Shown in pieces: positions 8,064-16,768 of a DNA stretch of 64,000 bases. Source of the stretch: Lachnospiraceae bacterium (GTDB taxonomy: Bacteria > Bacillota > Clostridia > Lachnospirales > Lachnospiraceae). The DNA lies in the NCBI GenBank assembly GCA_910575275.1, contig CAJTEE010000001.1, positions 827,768-891,767 on the forward strand, written 5' to 3'. Position 1 is the stretch's first letter. The number at the start of each line of letters is the position of its first letter. A program made the position numbers and the translations under genes. The notes under the pieces are model-generated. The model ran no database searches. It was not told the origin of the DNA and worked only from the letters and a program-made list of their open reading frames with translations.

Positions 8064-8133
8064 TTATTGATATAAATGCATGATTGCTTTTTTAATGGCG
8101 GATATTAAAAATTCAATCGGAGGAGCTTATCTG

Positions 8134-9024
8134 ATGTATAATATTCATGAGATCAAACTTCAAAATCAGCAGGACTGCATTTCCCTTCTCTATCTTTGTC
8201 TGGCCTCAGAGCTGCTTTCTCTCTGCGGCCGGCGGGGAGAGGAAGCGGTTCAAAAAGCAGTCCGGCGGTATGGGGAAACGCGGGGGACTTCTGCAAGGAA
8301 AAGGCTGGAGCTGGCAGGGATTCCTGCGAATTTAAAGAATCTGGCTGATGGAGAAAATGACTGCCCCGTTGACCCACGTTTCAGAAAAGCAGAGCTGGCC
8401 CGGACAGAGCAGGTCCATCTATGGGAGGTATATACCTGCCCTATGGCAGATCTGTGGAAACGGATGCAGGGGGCACAAATCGGCCGTTTGTACTGTGATG
8501 AATATTGCCGCGCTTTTTATCATGGCTTTTCAGACGGCGCCGCACAGGCAAACATCACTGATATGCTAACCTGCCCGCGCAATAATCATTGCCGTTTTTC
8601 CGTTTATTACCGCCCTTCCAATATCGAGGAGCCCTCAAGGATCTTTTCGTCTTTAGATACAAGGACCCCTGAGCTCACAGAGCCAATTTGGTCCGTCGGA
8701 GGAAACGAAAGTGGTAGCTTCGGCCGTCTCTGGTTTCTCCTGTTTCATTGTATGGCAGCACAGGCAGAGGAACTTTTGGAAAACGAGGGGCTTTCTGCAG
8801 TCGCCCTGGGACTTCGGAGACTGGCAAGGGAGCAGGCAGCGGAGCTTAGACGACATGCGGCCGATACTAAAACGTCCTTAACGGACAAATTTCTGGCAGA
8901 AAATTTTCCGATTTCTATCAGAAGCGGTGGGGAAACAGAAAAGGAGCTCTGCTCCGAAAAGGAATCACGGCTTCTTCAGGCCAATTTTTATTCGGTTTTA
9001 GAGAGGGAGTTAAACGTTGAGTAG
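8134..9024 (+). CDS. ATC-hydrolase family protein
   Basis: 296-residue member of the L-2-amino-thiazoline-4-carboxylic acid hydrolase family. Motifs: QKAVRRYGETRG near residue 50, CPMADLW, YCDEYCRAFYHGF and CRFSVYYRP. ATG 8134 is chosen over the upstream ATG 8080 because GGAGGAG lies nine bases before it and because the N-terminus then aligns with the paralogues. It is the first gene of a two-gene operon behind a strong promoter, and the second gene is another paralogue 16 bases downstream. It appears closer to the truncated paralogue at 2854-3528 than to its operon partner, so each operon holds one of each type. Confidence 0.86.
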   Translation: MYNIHEIKLQNQQDCISLLYLCLASELLSLCGRRGEEAVQKAVRRYGETRGTSARKRLELAGIPANLKNLADGENDCPVDPRFRKAELARTEQVHLWEVYTCPMADLWKRMQGAQIGRLYCDEYCRAFYHGFSDGAAQANITDMLTCPRNNHCRFSVYYRPSNIEEPSRIFSSLDTRTPELTEPIWSVGGNESGSFGRLWFLLFHCMAAQAEELLENEGLSAVALGLRRLAREQAAELRRHAADTKTSLTDKFLAENFPISIRSGGETEKELCSEKESRLLQANFYSVLERELNVE

Positions 9025-9040
9025 GAAGGGGGAACGATCT

Positions 9041-9979
9041 GTGTACACAGAGAATCAGGAAAAAATTATCAGTCTGCAGGACAGCTATACGCTCCTATAT
9101 GGGATTCTTTGCAGAGAAATTATTACCCGATGCGGTCCCATTGGGGACAGAGCCGTCCGTGAGGGGACACGACGTTTTGGGCGTGACCGTGGACGGAAGC
9201 GCCGCCAGATTCATTTGGATCACCATGTCAAAATCAATATGCAAAGCCTGTTTTCCGTTGCCAGTGATCTGCCAACCGACCCAAGGTTTGCAAGAGAGCA
9301 GCAGGAATTAAATCCGCAGGAGCGTGTCAGCCATACACTTATCTGCCCGATGGCCGATGTATGGAAGGAGTATGGCCTGATGGAAATTGGGAGAATTTAC
9401 TGTGAAGAATTCCATAATGCCTGCTATAGTGAATATGCCTATGGCTGCACGAAAGTAAATCTTTCCAAAACCCAGACGCAGAAGGGGGATGCGTATTGCA
9501 GCTTTAATGTCGTTTTAAGGCCCTGCGACCTGCCAGAGGAGCTTCGCCCCGTCTGCTTTGCAGAGTACGATCCTTTTTATGAGGAACCGGATCTCTCCAA
9601 AATTCCCACGACAGACGCAAAGGAGGGCTTTCGTTCCCTATGGATTCGTCTGTACTTCTATCTGCTCCAGGCATCCATCGAGTACTTAGGGGAAACGGGC
9701 AGACAGGCAATCGTTTCCGGACTGGAATGCCTCGCAAAGACAACCGCCGGACTTCTTTCCCAGCAGGCGGCTGCACGCGGCACAGCAATCGACAGTGCCT
9801 TTCTCGAAGCTCATTATCCCATCTGCTTAGATACAGAAAAGGACGAGCTGTGGAATGTCTATACAGAAAACCATGCAAGAGAACTGGTAAACGATCATTT
9901 CTGCCTGCCTTTGGCAGAGCTGCTTGGATTGCAGGCAGCGTTAAAAAATTCTCCAATACCGGCTGGATTGGGCGCGTAA
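9041..9979 (+). CDS. ATC-hydrolase family protein
   Basis: 312-residue family member with REGTRRFGRDRGR, CPMADVW, YCEEFHNACYSEY and CSFNVVLRP. The GTG start at 9041 is preferred over TTG 9017: a GGGGGA site lies about seven bases before it and the resulting N-terminus (MYTENQEKIISLQD) matches the paralogues. It is closest to the 3518-4417 protein; both share KEGF..LWI.(L/M)Y(F/Y)YLL in the C-terminal half. It is followed by a strong hairpin at 10000-10039. Confidence 0.86.
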   Translation: MYTENQEKIISLQDSYTLLYGILCREIITRCGPIGDRAVREGTRRFGRDRGRKRRQIHLDHHVKINMQSLFSVASDLPTDPRFAREQQELNPQERVSHTLICPMADVWKEYGLMEIGRIYCEEFHNACYSEYAYGCTKVNLSKTQTQKGDAYCSFNVVLRPCDLPEELRPVCFAEYDPFYEEPDLSKIPTTDAKEGFRSLWIRLYFYLLQASIEYLGETGRQAIVSGLECLAKTTAGLLSQQAAARGTAIDSAFLEAHYPICLDTEKDELWNVYTENHARELVNDHFCLPLAELLGLQAALKNSPIPAGLGA

Positions 9980-9999
9980 AACATTCCGTAGAATTTTTT

Positions 10000-10039
10000 A
10001 ATGCCCCTTCATGCGCAAAGCTGTGCATGAAGGGGCATT
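10000..10039 (+). terminator. Terminator after the second ATC-hydrolase pair
   Basis: A long, nearly perfect stem, AATGCCCCTTCATGCGC / GTGCATGAAGGGGCATT, with a 6-base loop. The plus-strand tail is TTTACTTTGTT, only moderately T-rich. The minus strand has a better T-run, so it may work from both sides. Confidence 0.65.
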
Positions 10040-10130
10040 TACTTTGTTCCATTTCCCCGGATAAGAGCGTCACAGGAAAATGTATTACGAGTCATACACC
10101 AAAGCCAAAAGATAAACGGCTCCTTTCCCT

Positions 10131-10174
10131 GTCAAATTAATGATTCGCATTCCAAGATGCGAAGCATTAATTTC
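10131..10174. repeat. Hairpin repeat, right copy
   Basis: Copy of the element at 2617-2659 in the same orientation, with a 7-bp stem TTCGCAT/ATGCGAA inside AAATTAATG...CATTAATTT. It overlaps the stop codon of the cysteine desulfidase gene and may act as its terminator. Confidence 0.5.
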
Positions 10175-11483
10175 CAAGCATAATATTCAAAATCTCCACA
10201 TCCGTGCTTTTCATGCCCACACGCCCCATCCGGCCCACGGCCGCTATGGTGTCCTCGGGATTCTCCATGGTCATACCCTCCCCTGGCTGAAAGACATTTC
10301 CGGCCAAGGAGAGCTCCAGCGCCATCAGAGCATTCTCCACAGCAAGTCCGATCTTGGCCGCGCAGCTTGCCTTCGCGCCGTCGCAGACCATTCCGCCTAA
10401 CGTCTCAATGCTGTTCGTGATGGTGTCACAGAGGATGCCATAGATCCGTTCCTGCTCACCGCTCTTTTTTAACTGCATATAAGCGATCCCGCAGGCTGCT
10501 CCGGTCGCGGCGCTCGTGGCCCCGCAGTAGGCGGAGAGGCTGCCGATATACTTCTTCTGATGGACACTTAAAAGGTTTCCGAGCACCAGGGCCCGGTACA
10601 AAAGCTCCGTATCCGCCCCAAGCTCCTTTGCATAGATCACGATCGGCATCGTCACCGTGATTCCCTGGTTGCCGCTTCCGCTGTTGATCACGACCGGTAG
10701 CGAACAGCCACTCATCCGGGCGTCGCTCCCGGCGGCCGCCGCGGCGCGGGCCCGCAGCCTGGTATTTTCCGTCCCTGCTGCCCGTTTGGCATTCTCCAAA
10801 AGAATTCGTCCGGTCTCCACGCCGTACCGGCCCTTCAGACCCTCGTTAGAGATTGCCGTGTTGTACTCGATCTGTCCGGACAAAAGCTCCTCTACGTCGG
10901 ACAGCCTCACCTGCTCGGCAAACGCCAGGATGTTTTCCACATTCAGCCACATCCGATCCGCGCCTTCTTCTTGCTCCTTCTGGGGCTTTTCGCTTTCCTC
11001 AAACAGCACCTCTCCGTCCTTCTCCAGCCTAGTAATATGATTATGGTGCTCTTTAAGCTCCACGAGTGCGGAATGCTTCCCGCTCTTTAACTCCACAACG
11101 ATATAGAGGTTGTCCACGCCCTCCGCGAGGCTGCAGGTGCAAAAATCCGACTTTAACAGCTCCTTCGTTTCCTGAATATCCGCCTCGGTCACAGACTCTA
11201 AAACCGCCAGCTCCCGGTCCGCGTCACCGCCGACAATGCCAAGCGTCGCCGCCACTTCGATGCCGCGCATGTTCCCGGAATTGGGGACGATCACGGCCTT
11301 TACGTTCTTTACGATGTTGCCGCTGCAGCGCACGTGGCAGGTTTTTGGCATTTCGCCCAAAAGCGTTCTGGCCTTCGCCGCCGCGAAGGCGATGGCGATC
11401 GGCTCCGTACAGCCGAGCGCCACCAAAAGCTCCTCCTTAAGAATTGCCAGATGATTTTGGTATAATTCTTCGCTTATGTTCAC
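10167..11483 (-). CDS. L-cysteine desulfidase family protein (CyuA/YhaM, UPF0597)
   Basis: Predicted cytosolic iron-sulfur enzyme that splits L-cysteine to pyruvate, ammonia and sulfide. 438 residues, normal for the family. Cysteines in VALGCTEPIAIA, YCGATSAATGAACG and GMVCDGAKASCAAK are where cluster and active-site cysteines are expected. The GTG start at 11483 is preferred: GGAG lies eight bases upstream and the GTG overlaps the previous stop as GTGA. It is the last gene of an operon with AbgT, M24 and UroD-like genes, and it sits directly beside the ATC-hydrolase island, whose presumed end product is cysteine. Related UPF0597 proteins may act on other amino acids. Confidence 0.88.
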   Translation of the reverse strand: MNISEELYQNHLAILKEELLVALGCTEPIAIAFAAAKARTLLGEMPKTCHVRCSGNIVKNVKAVIVPNSGNMRGIEVAATLGIVGGDADRELAVLESVTEADIQETKELLKSDFCTCSLAEGVDNLYIVVELKSGKHSALVELKEHHNHITRLEKDGEVLFEESEKPQKEQEEGADRMWLNVENILAFAEQVRLSDVEELLSGQIEYNTAISNEGLKGRYGVETGRILLENAKRAAGTENTRLRARAAAAAGSDARMSGCSLPVVINSGSGNQGITVTMPIVIYAKELGADTELLYRALVLGNLLSVHQKKYIGSLSAYCGATSAATGAACGIAYMQLKKSGEQERIYGILCDTITNSIETLGGMVCDGAKASCAAKIGLAVENALMALELSLAGNVFQPGEGMTMENPEDTIAAVGRMGRVGMKSTDVEILNIMLGN

Positions 11484-12496
11484 GCCTTCCACTCCTTACC
11501 GTCGAATACCTTTTCGATCTCGTTTCGTGTCTGGCCGATGAAGGCTAACATTTCCTCGTCAAGCGGATAGCGGATGACACAGCCGGGCGTCAAAATATGG
11601 TGCCTGCCGCCCATCTGCTTGAAGCACTGAAAGATCTGGTTCTGGACCGCGCCCTTATCCCGTTTTGTGATATCCGAGCGTTTTAAACCGCCCATCAGGC
11701 ACTTTTCGGACAGCGCATACGCCTCGTCAAGCTCCGGGAATGTCTCCCAAGCATGCCAGTTGAAAATCTGAATCGGATAATCCTTTAATATCTCAAACAT
11801 GATGTTGTCGCCGTGGCAGTGGATCGTATTCATCCAGCCGCCCTTCGCCGCCTCTAAGACCTGCAGATCATATGGTTTTCCGTACTCCAGATACTCTACC
11901 ACTGTACACTTGTCGTACGTCGCCGTCTGGGAGGCCAGAAAGATTCCGTCCGCTCCCATCTCGATCGCCCGTTTTGCCAGTTCACAGGTCGTATCGGTGA
12001 TGACTGTAAGCGCGTGCTTGACCTGCTCCCCAAACCCTTCTTTGACAAAAGAAAATAGGCGGCCTCCGCATAGCTTTTCGGCGGTCGTGATTGGTGTAAA
12101 AACCGTAAAGATCACCGGGACCTTCTCGCCTTTCACCTTTTTAAGCACGAGCTCCAGGTGGCGAAGCTCTCTTGCATAGCTGCCCTTGTCTAAGGAGCAG
12201 GCGGAAAGCTTCGCCAAATCTGCGCCGCCTTGGACCGGACTGCCAACAAGCCTGGCCACTCCCCCTTTCTCGATCTCGGAATAGTCGATCGTACATCCGA
12301 AGTCCTCGATCGCATACATGCCGTTATTCATCGTCTTGATAAAGTCCAGGTCATATGTCTTATAAAATTCATACGTTTTCTCGGCGATCGCCTCCGGATC
12401 CAGATCCGTCCCCGGCATGTGGCTCCAGAAGGAGTAGGGGAGCTTGTCCGGCTTTTCCCCGCGGATTGCCGCCATGATTCGTTCTTTTTTCGTCAT
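11480..12496 (-). CDS. Uroporphyrinogen decarboxylase-family protein
   Basis: 338-residue TIM-barrel protein of the UroD/MtaA/CmuA superfamily. It starts MTKKERIMAAIRGEKPDKLPYSF, as is common in the cobalamin-linked methyltransferase branch, and carries a metal-binding-type IHCHGDN segment in the C-terminal half. True heme-pathway UroD is unlikely because no heme genes are near. It is translationally coupled to the cysteine desulfidase gene through a GTGA overlap, so a methyl or thioether substrate is possible, but this is inferred. The ribosome site is weak (AAGGA about 13 bases from the ATG). Confidence 0.82.
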   Translation of the reverse strand: MTKKERIMAAIRGEKPDKLPYSFWSHMPGTDLDPEAIAEKTYEFYKTYDLDFIKTMNNGMYAIEDFGCTIDYSEIEKGGVARLVGSPVQGGADLAKLSACSLDKGSYARELRHLELVLKKVKGEKVPVIFTVFTPITTAEKLCGGRLFSFVKEGFGEQVKHALTVITDTTCELAKRAIEMGADGIFLASQTATYDKCTVVEYLEYGKPYDLQVLEAAKGGWMNTIHCHGDNIMFEILKDYPIQIFNWHAWETFPELDEAYALSEKCLMGGLKRSDITKRDKGAVQNQIFQCFKQMGGRHHILTPGCVIRYPLDEEMLAFIGQTRNEIEKVFDGKEWKA

Positions 12497-12585
12497 GATT
12501 TATGTACCATCCTTATTATGTAGTCGTGTTCGCGGCACCTTTCCAGGGCCTTTTTGTATCATTACGGACTGTTGTGCCTTTTTTG

Positions 12586-13794
12586 TCAGCCCTTGATCAC
12601 AATCCGATCCCGTTTCGAGTGCGTCAGGAATTCAAAACCGTTTTCCGTGATGAGCACCGTATCGCTGTTTCGGACCGCCCCGAGCTCTGCGCTCATGAGG
12701 CCAGGCTCTACCGTTAAAATCATACCGGGGGCGAGCTCTGCCTTGTTTCCCTTTGTGACAGATGGGAATTCATGCGTGGAAAGCCCCATGCCATGTCCGC
12801 AGCGCCCCGGAAGGATGTTTCCAAAGCCCGCATCCTCATACTCCTTCATCGCCGCAAAATACAGGTCCTCAAAAACCGCTCCCGGCTTCAGCCGCTTAAA
12901 GATCTGTTCCCTGGCACGCAGCATCGCGCTGTATGCCCGTTCCCGCTCCTCGTTCACATGGCCGACAATGACCGTCCTCTCATTCTCGACGTTATAGCCG
13001 CCGATTCTCGCCCAGCTCATCGGCATCGTCAGATCACCGGGCTGCGGCACATAGCCCGTCGGGCAGTCGCAGCCATAATTCAGGCGCTCGTTGGACATGC
13101 ACCAGACGACAAACGTGTCGATATCCGCTGTCTCGGAGTTTGAAAAGCCAGAGACCTCATACTGCTGGTATTTTTCATGCCAGAGCAGACGCATCGCGTA
13201 CTGTCCCTCCGTCGCCGCCCGCGCCTCGCTCTCTCCTGCCTCTAACGCCTCGATCGCCCGGGTCACGCCCAGATCTACCAGCTCGCCGGAGATACGGCAC
13301 ATGCGGATCTCATGCGCATCCTTGATCAGCCTTAAGTCGATCGCATCCTGGGCAATGTCCACGTAGGACTTTACGGACAGCTTCGTTTTCAGGCGCTCCA
13401 GGAAGTTCATGCTGGCATAATCGCCCTCGACGCCAACGCACACCGCCTTGTCTCCCAGGATCTCACGCATCGCATCCATGGCATCCATGGCGACCGCCTT
13501 GGTTGCGCCCCATTTTCCATAGCAGAGAACCTTGTCCACCGCGCCCTCGTTCACCGCGTGATCGTGGCGGATGCAGTGGACGAGCAGGAACGCGTCGTCC
13601 TGCGTGATGATGAAATACGGCACATGGCTGATGATGATCGGATTAAAGTTGCTGAAATAAAACACGTTCTCCGGGCGCATCAGGATCGCTATATCGACGC
13701 CCTTTTTTTGTATGGACGCCCGCATTTTGGCGATCCGTTCCTTTACATAGCCGCGAAGCTCGCTGCTTGAACGCTTTTCTTCTAATACATTCAT
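12586..13794 (-). CDS. M24-family (creatinase-like) hydrolase lacking metal ligands
   Basis: 402 residues with the two-domain creatinase/prolidase fold: an N-terminal domain to about 150, then the pita-bread domain with GRCGHGMGLSTHEFPS and ILTVEPGL. In metallo-members the first aspartate pair lies in a D.G..Y.SD.TRT region. Here that region reads MSWARIGGYNVENERT, and the last ligand segment is RNSDT instead of R.ED-type. Several metal ligands are therefore missing, as in creatinase, which is metal-independent. An amidino- or N-methyl-amino-acid hydrolase is more likely than a peptidase. It is the second gene of the AbgT operon. Confidence 0.85.
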   Translation of the reverse strand: MNVLEEKRSSSELRGYVKERIAKMRASIQKKGVDIAILMRPENVFYFSNFNPIIISHVPYFIITQDDAFLLVHCIRHDHAVNEGAVDKVLCYGKWGATKAVAMDAMDAMREILGDKAVCVGVEGDYASMNFLERLKTKLSVKSYVDIAQDAIDLRLIKDAHEIRMCRISGELVDLGVTRAIEALEAGESEARAATEGQYAMRLLWHEKYQQYEVSGFSNSETADIDTFVVWCMSNERLNYGCDCPTGYVPQPGDLTMPMSWARIGGYNVENERTVIVGHVNEERERAYSAMLRAREQIFKRLKPGAVFEDLYFAAMKEYEDAGFGNILPGRCGHGMGLSTHEFPSVTKGNKAELAPGMILTVEPGLMSAELGAVRNSDTVLITENGFEFLTHSKRDRIVIKG

Positions 13795-13837
13795 CTTAAA
13801 ACTCTCCTCCTTACTTCCGGTGTAGGCGATACCGGAT

Positions 13838-15364
13838 CTACATGCTGAACAATGCGTAGCTGTTTGGCCCGAGCGGCAGGTTAAAGAAGAACCAGATCAA
13901 AAGCTCCGCGACCATAAAAATAAAGTAAGCGATCACATACGGCATCATATTGGACATCAGCGTGCCGAAGCCCGCCTTTTTGTCATATTTCTGCGCCAGC
14001 GCAAGAAGCATTCCAAAGTAAGCGAAGGTCGGGCAGATCGGATTCGTTACGGCGTCCCCGATCCGGTACGCCATCTGGATCAAGGCCGGCGAATACCCCA
14101 TCAGCATGAACATCGGAACGAAAATACTTGAAAGAATCGACCATTTCGTCGAGGCCGAACCGATGAGCAAGTTGAGGAAGCAGCACATGATGACAAAAAT
14201 AATAAGCAGAACCCAGATCGGAAGCCCGGAGGCCCTCAGTGCGTTTGCGCCCTTGATCGCCAGGATCAGGCCCAGATTCGACCAGTCGAAATATTTCAGG
14301 AACTGTGCGATGAAGTAGAACAGCGCGATATAATTCGCCATGCTGCCCATTGCCTGTGTCATGGCCGCCGCCACGTCGTCAAACTTCTTAAAGCGGCCGG
14401 AGGCATAGCCGAACGCGATGCCCGGAATCGCAAACATCAGCGCGATGAGGACCGTCATGCCCTTCATAAGCGGAGCCGCCGAATTTAACAGCGATCCGGT
14501 CTCATCCGCCAGGACGCCGTTTGCACAGAGGAGCATGATTACGGCCGCGTAGGCCAGAAGGGAGATAAGCGCTGCTTTCAGTCCTTTGTTATCCAGCCCA
14601 GTCGGCTCCTCCGCCCGTTCCCTGTAGTCGCCGGTATAGACGCCCATACGCGGCTCCACGATCTTTACAGTGATCCAGGTGGAAACGATGGTTAAAAAGA
14701 TCGTCGAAACCACCGAGAAGTACCAGTTCATGGAGGGGCTCAGCTCGATTTCCGGAAGCAGAAGCTCCGCAGCCGCCTGTGTATATCCCATGTTCACAAC
14801 GTCCATGGAGGTGATCATCAGATTCGATGCGAACGCCCCCGCAACGGAGGCGTATGCCGCCAGCATACCCGCCATGGGGTTTCTCCCCATAGCCGCCCAG
14901 ATTAACGCTCCCAGGGGCGGCATGACGACAAAGCCCGCTCCGCCGGTGCAGTCTGCCATGACGCAGACAAATGTAAAGATCGCAATGACCTTAAAATCCG
15001 AGCCTTTGGCCCGGGATAAGCCTCGCAGGGCCGTATGGAACAGGCCGGAGGCCTCCGCGACGCCGACGCCAAGCATGCAGGTCAGCGTGAGCCCCAATGC
15101 AGAGGTGCCGGTAAAGTTCGTAACGAAGGTAGTCAGCATCTTGACAAAGCCGGCCTTCGTAAACAGGTTTACTACCTCTACCAGCTCGTCATTGACCGGG
15201 TTTATGGCACTTACATGAAAAATCGAACAAACCGCCGAAACCGCAATCACTGCGATGCAAAGATAGATAAACAACAGCATGGGATTTGGGATCTTATTTC
15301 CCATTACTTCTACGCCGTGCAGGAAGGACTCCAATGGGCTCCTTTTGGCTTTTTTTTCACTCAT
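13838..15364 (-). CDS. AbgT-family transporter (copy 1)
   Basis: 508-residue inner-membrane transporter of the AbgT family, whose known members import p-aminobenzoyl-glutamate or related acyl-amino acids. Family hallmarks: N-terminal VEVMGNKIPNPMLLFIYL, GTSALGLTLTCMLGVGVAE, FVVMPPLGALIWAAMGRNP, and the C-terminal GSASTKWSILSSIFVPM and YRIGDAVTNPICPTFAYFG. It is the first gene of the operon that leads to M24, UroD-like and cysteine desulfidase genes. The promoter region shares an element with that of the second AbgT gene. Folate-fragment uptake is not supported by neighbours; a modified amino acid is more likely. Confidence 0.92.
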   Translation of the reverse strand: MSEKKAKRSPLESFLHGVEVMGNKIPNPMLLFIYLCIAVIAVSAVCSIFHVSAINPVNDELVEVVNLFTKAGFVKMLTTFVTNFTGTSALGLTLTCMLGVGVAEASGLFHTALRGLSRAKGSDFKVIAIFTFVCVMADCTGGAGFVVMPPLGALIWAAMGRNPMAGMLAAYASVAGAFASNLMITSMDVVNMGYTQAAAELLLPEIELSPSMNWYFSVVSTIFLTIVSTWITVKIVEPRMGVYTGDYRERAEEPTGLDNKGLKAALISLLAYAAVIMLLCANGVLADETGSLLNSAAPLMKGMTVLIALMFAIPGIAFGYASGRFKKFDDVAAAMTQAMGSMANYIALFYFIAQFLKYFDWSNLGLILAIKGANALRASGLPIWVLLIIFVIMCCFLNLLIGSASTKWSILSSIFVPMFMLMGYSPALIQMAYRIGDAVTNPICPTFAYFGMLLALAQKYDKKAGFGTLMSNMMPYVIAYFIFMVAELLIWFFFNLPLGPNSYALFSM

Positions 15365-15468
15365 ACAGTTTCCGCCTTTCCTTAGTGTATCTCCCCCGGA
15401 TTTCGTCGGCCAGGCTTTATCCGGGAATGTCGTACATTTTTTCCCTGTGCGCTCAGGAATTTATAATT

Positions 15469-15535
15469 AGTTTAGTTTTTATTCTCATAATTGTCTAATA
15501 GCTTTCTCATGATGCCCCTATAGGACTTTAACTAT
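15469..15535 (-). promoter_or_regulatory. AbgT copy 1 promoter with shared LysR-type element
   Basis: On the minus strand TAGACA (15497-15492), 17 bases, then TAAACT (15474-15469). Upstream lies a block containing CTATAGGGG. The 46 bases 15490-15535 match 20197-20242, upstream of the other AbgT gene, at 36 positions. A shared activator site overlapping a weak -35 box is the likely meaning. Confidence 0.6.
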
Positions 15536-15631
15536 TGGACAGCCAGACGAAAAGAACGGTATAGTATTCGTAACAGATCCGGGATCACAGCTATTGTTTT
15601 TAGGATGACAAATTTGCAGGAGGTAGAATGT

Positions 15632-16663
15632 ATGAACATAACAATCCTTGGCGCGGGCAATACCGGAAAAGCTTACGCCGCTTATCTGGCCAACGCCGGT
15701 CACGAGGTTATTCTCTACAATCGCTCTTACTCCCATGTGGCTCCCATCAAAAAACATGGATTGACAGCCAGCGGAAAAATTGCAGGAACCTTTTCGGTTT
15801 CCGTGACGGACGATCTGGCCGCCGCCACAAGACATGGAAGCCTGCTTCTCGTCTGTACCGTGGCAAACGGGCATAAGCCGTTAGCCGAGGCGCTCGCAGG
15901 GCATTTGAGAGAGGGGCAGGACATACTGATCACCAACGGCTGCTGGGGCGCGGTCGAGTTTGACATGGCGCTTCGCGGGGAAGCCCGGGAAAAAAATGTG
16001 ACAATCTCCGAGACGAGCGGACAGCTGATCCTGTGTAACTCGCCCGCTCCGGATTCCGTCTATTTAAAAACCGTCAAAGAGCAGATCGCCCTGGCCTGCA
16101 CGCAGCCGGAGCAGATCTTTGACGTGCTTGAACGGCTGCGCCCTGTTTTCCCGCAGCTTGTCCCTGCTCCCAGCGTGCTCCATACCTCCCTCAACAATTC
16201 AAACTGTGTCTGTCACGGGCCGCTTGCGCTGTTTAATCTCACCCGTTTGGAAAACGGGGAGGATTATCTCCTGTTTCACACCTGTGCTACACCGCGTGTC
16301 GTTCGCTATATGGAACGGATCGATGAGGAGCGGGTACAGGTCGTCCGGGCCTGCGGCGTCGAGGTGCTAACCGAGTTAGACATGCTGAACGCCTTCTGGC
16401 CGGAGAAGCAAAAAGGTATTTATCAGGTTCTTCATAGAACGCCGGCCTATTCCGTGACAAAGGGGCCCAAAACCTTAAATCACCGCTATCTGAGCGAAGA
16501 CCTGCCCTATGGCCTGGTCCCCTATGTGCGCCTTGGAAGAAAGTTCGGGATAAAGGCTCCTTATCTGGAGACGCTTCTCGCCGCATTCTGCCTGTATATG
16601 GACACGGACTATCTCGCTATGGGGCCGGAGCTTGAAAAAGTGGATCTGTCACGGTTCCTTTGA
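15632..16663 (+). CDS. Opine dehydrogenase-family NAD(P) oxidoreductase
   Basis: 343 residues. The N-terminal Rossmann motif ITILGAGNTGKAYAAYLANAG is at residues 3-23, and the C-terminal half resembles NAD/NADP octopine/nopaline dehydrogenases, with HTSLNNSNCVCHGP carrying the family histidine. Such enzymes make or break secondary-amine dicarboxylates (opines) from an amino acid and a 2-oxo acid. ATG 15632 is preferred over 15605 because AGGAGG lies eight bases upstream and it begins just before the nucleotide-binding fold. It stands alone, divergent from the AbgT copy 1 operon, so it may be co-regulated from the shared intergenic region. Confidence 0.85.
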   Translation: MNITILGAGNTGKAYAAYLANAGHEVILYNRSYSHVAPIKKHGLTASGKIAGTFSVSVTDDLAAATRHGSLLLVCTVANGHKPLAEALAGHLREGQDILITNGCWGAVEFDMALRGEAREKNVTISETSGQLILCNSPAPDSVYLKTVKEQIALACTQPEQIFDVLERLRPVFPQLVPAPSVLHTSLNNSNCVCHGPLALFNLTRLENGEDYLLFHTCATPRVVRYMERIDEERVQVVRACGVEVLTELDMLNAFWPEKQKGIYQVLHRTPAYSVTKGPKTLNHRYLSEDLPYGLVPYVRLGRKFGIKAPYLETLLAAFCLYMDTDYLAMGPELEKVDLSRFL

Positions 16664-16768
16664 CATGTCCAAAGAAAGTGTTTTCATATGAACAACACTA
16701 TGTTGGGATTTTCCTGACCAATGGTGGATTTGTTTTAATCGCCCTCTGGGATGCGGGTATTTCATTTT

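Noticed and set aside
11480..12496. Heme-pathway uroporphyrinogen decarboxylase
   Set aside because: Sequence and neighbours fit the methyltransferase-type branch; no other heme genes are nearby.
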